This document shows positions 41,185 to 43,896 of a DNA stretch of 43,896 nucleotides, one piece after another. Positions within the stretch are counted from its first letter, which is position 1; every line of letters begins with the position of its first letter. This DNA is from Magnaporthiopsis rhizophila. Lineage: Eukaryota > Ascomycota > Sordariomycetes > Magnaporthales > Magnaporthaceae. Below the pieces are notes generated by a model. That model did no database searches. It was not told the origin of the DNA and was given only the letters and a program-made list of their open reading frames with translations. Location of the stretch: NCBI GenBank assembly GCA_003049465.1, contig PYSS01000194.1, positions 1 through 43,896 of the forward strand, given 5' to 3'. Both the position numbers and the translations under genes were made by a program.

Positions 41185-42497
41185 CGTAGAAGCTTCCCGT
41201 CCAAGGCAGAGATGGCTGGCACTGGGTGTTGCCTGAACGTGCGACACTCGTTTGGGCGTCTAATAAATGTGCAACGGTCGCGGAGGAGCCCAGGCTGTGG
41301 CAAGCAGAAAGAATACACCGACAATTATTCTCGTACAGAGACCGCTCGACTGGGTAAGGCTCAATAAAAATAACGACCGTAAGCGACACGCTAGAGGAGA
41401 GTGTCACGAGAATCGAAAGAAGCGTTATGCCTGGCGCTCCCCGGGGTTTTCAATCCGTCAGGTGTCCAGATGGGGGCGACGGGAAAAATATAGCCAGTCT
41501 ACTTGCTGCCTGCTGCCTGTCTGCCCCGTGCCTGACCAACATGCGTGTTGGAGGCGGGCTTAGACGCGTAGGTAGGCGTCTGGCACACACGTCGACATCG
41601 TGTGGGCGGCCTAGCAGGCTGCAGGACGCCAACGATGCAACCTTGTTCGGCGCCCGCATCTGCGGCCGTCCGGGATTGGGAGCGGTAAGGGAGCGTCGGC
41701 GGCTGGTTGGTCCAGTCGCTTCTTCCAATTCTCAGCTTTTTGTTTTTTTTTTCTTCATTGCCCAGGCCGCAGCGGCTGTTGCTGCTGAAAGGATCAAACA
41801 CAGCCAGCTTGGAAGTGGGGTCCAAGGTCGCCACCCCTGCGATCCATGGATGTCTCAGCTGCCAACGATCACTTGCCTGCAGCTCGCGCCCCCTTCCAAG
41901 ACATCGTATTACGAGTGCAATCTCGTGACAATTGTCTGATTCTCCTACCGAAACACAGCTTGATTTTTTCATGGCGGCTTGGCTATGGGAATAGAGTTTT
42001 TGAAAAACTGAATCTGTGGGGGAATTCCTGACCAACCTCAGATCACCACGAACAACGGCAGCGGCATTGCAGAGCGATCCACCGCTGTGCTTCCAATGCA
42101 CCTTTGGCGCTCTCCAGCGGGGTTCCAGGCGCATGTCGTGGCCGTTAGGGCCTGGGCCTTCTCCGCTGAGCTCCATTTTAGCGCCTGGCCAGCTTCCGGC
42201 TGGAGCGTCTGGCAGCCCGCCCAGTGGAGCTCAAAGCGGAATGCGGAAGGGGCCGGCCAGCTGGTCCCGCAAAGCACACAGTGAAATACCACAAAGGTAA
42301 AAGTCGGCGAGGCCCAACTCCGAGGCGATTTCGATGTGGACGATGCAGGGGAAGCCAAAGGTCAAATGTCACTCACCTTCCTTGGCCGCTGTTACGTGAT
42401 AAAGGCAGCCAAGGTGTGTTTGTTAACAAGACCCCCCTGCATCCACATGCCGCAAATAACCGAGACTTCCACCCCGGCAGCTCAGCAATCAATGATA
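41185..42497. other. Intergenic, upstream of the two-TM gene and of the tRNA
   Basis: 1.3 kb with no supported gene. Short inverted repeats occur near 42165-42235 (GAGCTCCA and TGGAGCTC about 50 bases apart, with CCAGC/GCTGG between). Open frames on the two strands overlap and lack family features. Confidence 0.4.
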
Positions 42498-42593
42498 GGG
42501 CGAATGGTTTAGGGGTATAACGTTCGCTTCGCACTGTAGAATCATCTGCAACGGCATTGCGAAAGGTCCGGGGTTCGATTCCCCGTTTGTCCA
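42498..42593 (+). tRNA. tRNA-Ala (anticodon CGC) with a 24-nt intron
   Basis: The fold is complete. The acceptor stem GGGCGAA pairs with TTTGTCC and includes G3:U70, the alanine identity pair, and discriminator A. The D arm follows, with 3 bp. The anticodon stem TTCGC pairs with GCGAA and its loop gives anticodon CGC at 42530-42532. The intron is 42534-42557, one base 3' of the anticodon as in all nuclear tRNA introns. The variable loop is AGGTC, and the T stem CGGGG/CCCCG is perfect with loop TTCGATT. The A box (42505-42515) and B box GGTTCGATTCC (42572-42582) match consensus. TTTT at 42597-42600 would end Pol III transcription. Mature length is 72 nt before CCA. Confidence 0.96.
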
Positions 42594-43896
42594 ATCTTTT
42601 GCGCCTGCCTCGGTTAGCTGGCCTGGGTCTATCCAGGTGTAACTTTCTTTTTGTTCCTGTTTTATGTTCCAGCGGCTTCTAGTCATAGTCACTTTTTTTA
42701 CGAACCTGTTTAGCGAATGCCAGTGCTTTTTTATGCTCCTGCGTTAGGGCAACTCATCGACGGCGAGGCTTCCCTGAACATATAGCAAATGACATAGATA
42801 CTGACATAAGTGGACGGGTAAGCCAGTGCTACCTAAGTAGTCGCTTCCGGTTATCCGGACTTGTATTTACATTTATACCCTTCCAGGATTAGAAACGTTA
42901 CTTTTCCTGACACGGTTCCAACGATGGCACATTGAGTTCGCCTGACCTGTAAGCCAATGAGATGCTTCTGTTCGTGGTGGTGATGGAGTGTTCGCCGCGT
43001 AGTTCGCGTTTATGATCCTGGAGGGTGTACGTTACCATAAACCCCCATGGTAGGACTGAATAGCCGTTGCTCCATGCTCCCCTTCCATCCGGAGGTAGCT
43101 AGCGGTGAGCTAAATAGTATAGGGACAAGGACGGGAACATAATGCTATTCGACCACCATGTCATATATTGAAGTGAAAGAAGAGTCGGGGCTTCGGACTT
43201 GTTCTTCCCCCCATCCCCGAGACTGTTGGGGTAATTAGCCCGAGCCCGAAGGGCACGGCAAGGATGGAGAGATGTGCATTGGAGCGGCAGGCTCTTTGGT
43301 GTCGATCAAAGGCCGTGCCAATTGGAGCAATGTTGTTTGGCGCCGGCAGTAGGGCCTCCTGCATAATCAATCACCCAGAAGAGGCATGGTTCTGAGCTTT
43401 CAAGACGACGAACGCTGCCATCCGAACGCCACAGCGCCCATCCAGATTTTTCACCGCCTTCTTCTGCAAGCAGCAAAGCATTCAATTTGTTCACCGGTTC
43501 AGATCTCTCCAGCTCCTTGGCACGGTCCACCCCCCGTCGGGGCGGTCAACCGAAACCGGTGGCAGCCAGGCTGTCGGGGCGACCCAATATCTGGTAGCCA
43601 TTGCCAAAGGCTCGGCATCGGGCTTCTCTAGACGCAAAAATGGAATCCCGCCCGACCCGGCTGGCTCCCCGACACTTTCAGGAGTTTGCAAGTGAATCCA
43701 TGACAGGGCACGGAAGGCCTGCAACGCGGGGCGCAAGGAGGAAGGTGGCCAGCCTTAGCAACACCCGTCCGCGCGTCCAATCATACGTCAGTGTCGGGCA
43801 GTTCCCCGACAACCCGTCCACCCGAAGACCAGGTTTCTACGTAAATACCCCACACACCACGAACTGCGTCTGGTCTGGTCCTGGCTAGACTTGGAG
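42594..43896. other. No gene recognised at the window end
   Basis: Open frames are short and overlap on both strands. No tRNA, repeat array or transposon feature was seen. A gene could begin beyond the right edge. Confidence 0.4.
42597..42600 (+). terminator. Pol III terminator (TTTT) of the tRNA gene
   Basis: Four T residues begin three bases after the tRNA 3' end, the usual distance for RNA polymerase III release. Confidence 0.7.

Noticed and set aside
42165..42240. Inverted repeats near the tRNA as possible transposon ends
   Set aside because: Arms are only 8 bp, with no target-site duplication or coding remnant visible.
1..43896. CRISPR arrays, rRNA genes, telomere repeats, transposase or reverse transcriptase genes
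   Set aside because: None seen on either strand; spaced direct repeats here are coding repeats or microsatellites.

Overview
The window looks like nuclear DNA of a filamentous ascomycete (Pezizomycotina, most likely a Sordariomycete). The support is: moderately GC-rich coding sequence; genes split by short introns (mostly 50-120 nt) with GTANGT-type donors and CTAAC/CTGAC branch points; a conidiation-specific CON-6 gene; an eight-cysteine CFEM surface protein; and a nuclear intron-containing tRNA with internal A and B boxes. The species call is inference. No transposon, CRISPR array, rRNA or telomere repeat was seen.

Layout. 0.4-2.5 kb: a coiled-coil protein with an 866-nt intron (+). 2.8-5.3 kb: two minus-strand genes, a possible tubby/LURP-like protein and a membrane-anchored stress-response A/B-barrel (Dabb) protein. 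6.1-7.7 kb: a VPS62/DUF946 membrane protein (+). 9.3-10.7 kb: a KpsF/GutQ-like SIS-domain sugar isomerase (+), convergent with a nucleolar-type WKF-domain protein (11.0-12.4 kb, -). The latter is divergent from proteasome subunit alpha-1 (13.1-14.3 kb, +). A 3.4-kb stretch without a recognisable gene follows. 17.8-18.9 kb: an unrecognised four-exon gene (+), convergent with a TMEM234/UPF0546 membrane protein (19.8-20.4 kb, -). 21.8-22.2 kb: con-6 (+). 23.6-26.9 kb: an Inn1/Fic1-like C2 protein (+). 28.3-30.3 kb: a TfdB/phenol hydroxylase-type FAD monooxygenase (+), convergent with UTP15 (30.9-32.6 kb, -). 33.1-34.9 kb (-) and 35.7-37.3 kb (+): a head-to-head pair, an allantoate-permease-family MFS transporter and an M20 amidohydrolase. 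37.6-38.3 kb: a CFEM protein (-). 39.8-41.2 kb: a two-TM protein of unknown function (-). 42.5 kb: tRNA-Ala(CGC). The last 1.3 kb is empty.

Most of the window is housekeeping: proteasome, ribosome biogenesis (UTP15, WKF protein), trafficking and cytokinesis. The clearest functional unit is the divergent MFS/M20 pair, which suggests uptake of a small carboxylate, amide or dipeptide followed by hydrolysis. I found no convincing new multi-gene system. The most interesting single items are: a SIS isomerase without CBS domains and with an acidic/serine-rich insertion inside its fold; a GC-AG intron fixed by reading frame; A-tract 3' splice sites in every intron of one gene; 7-nt and 10-nt initiator exons; and a recently duplicated 42-bp coiled-coil repeat. 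All exon borders were placed by eye from splice signals, reading frame and family conservation.
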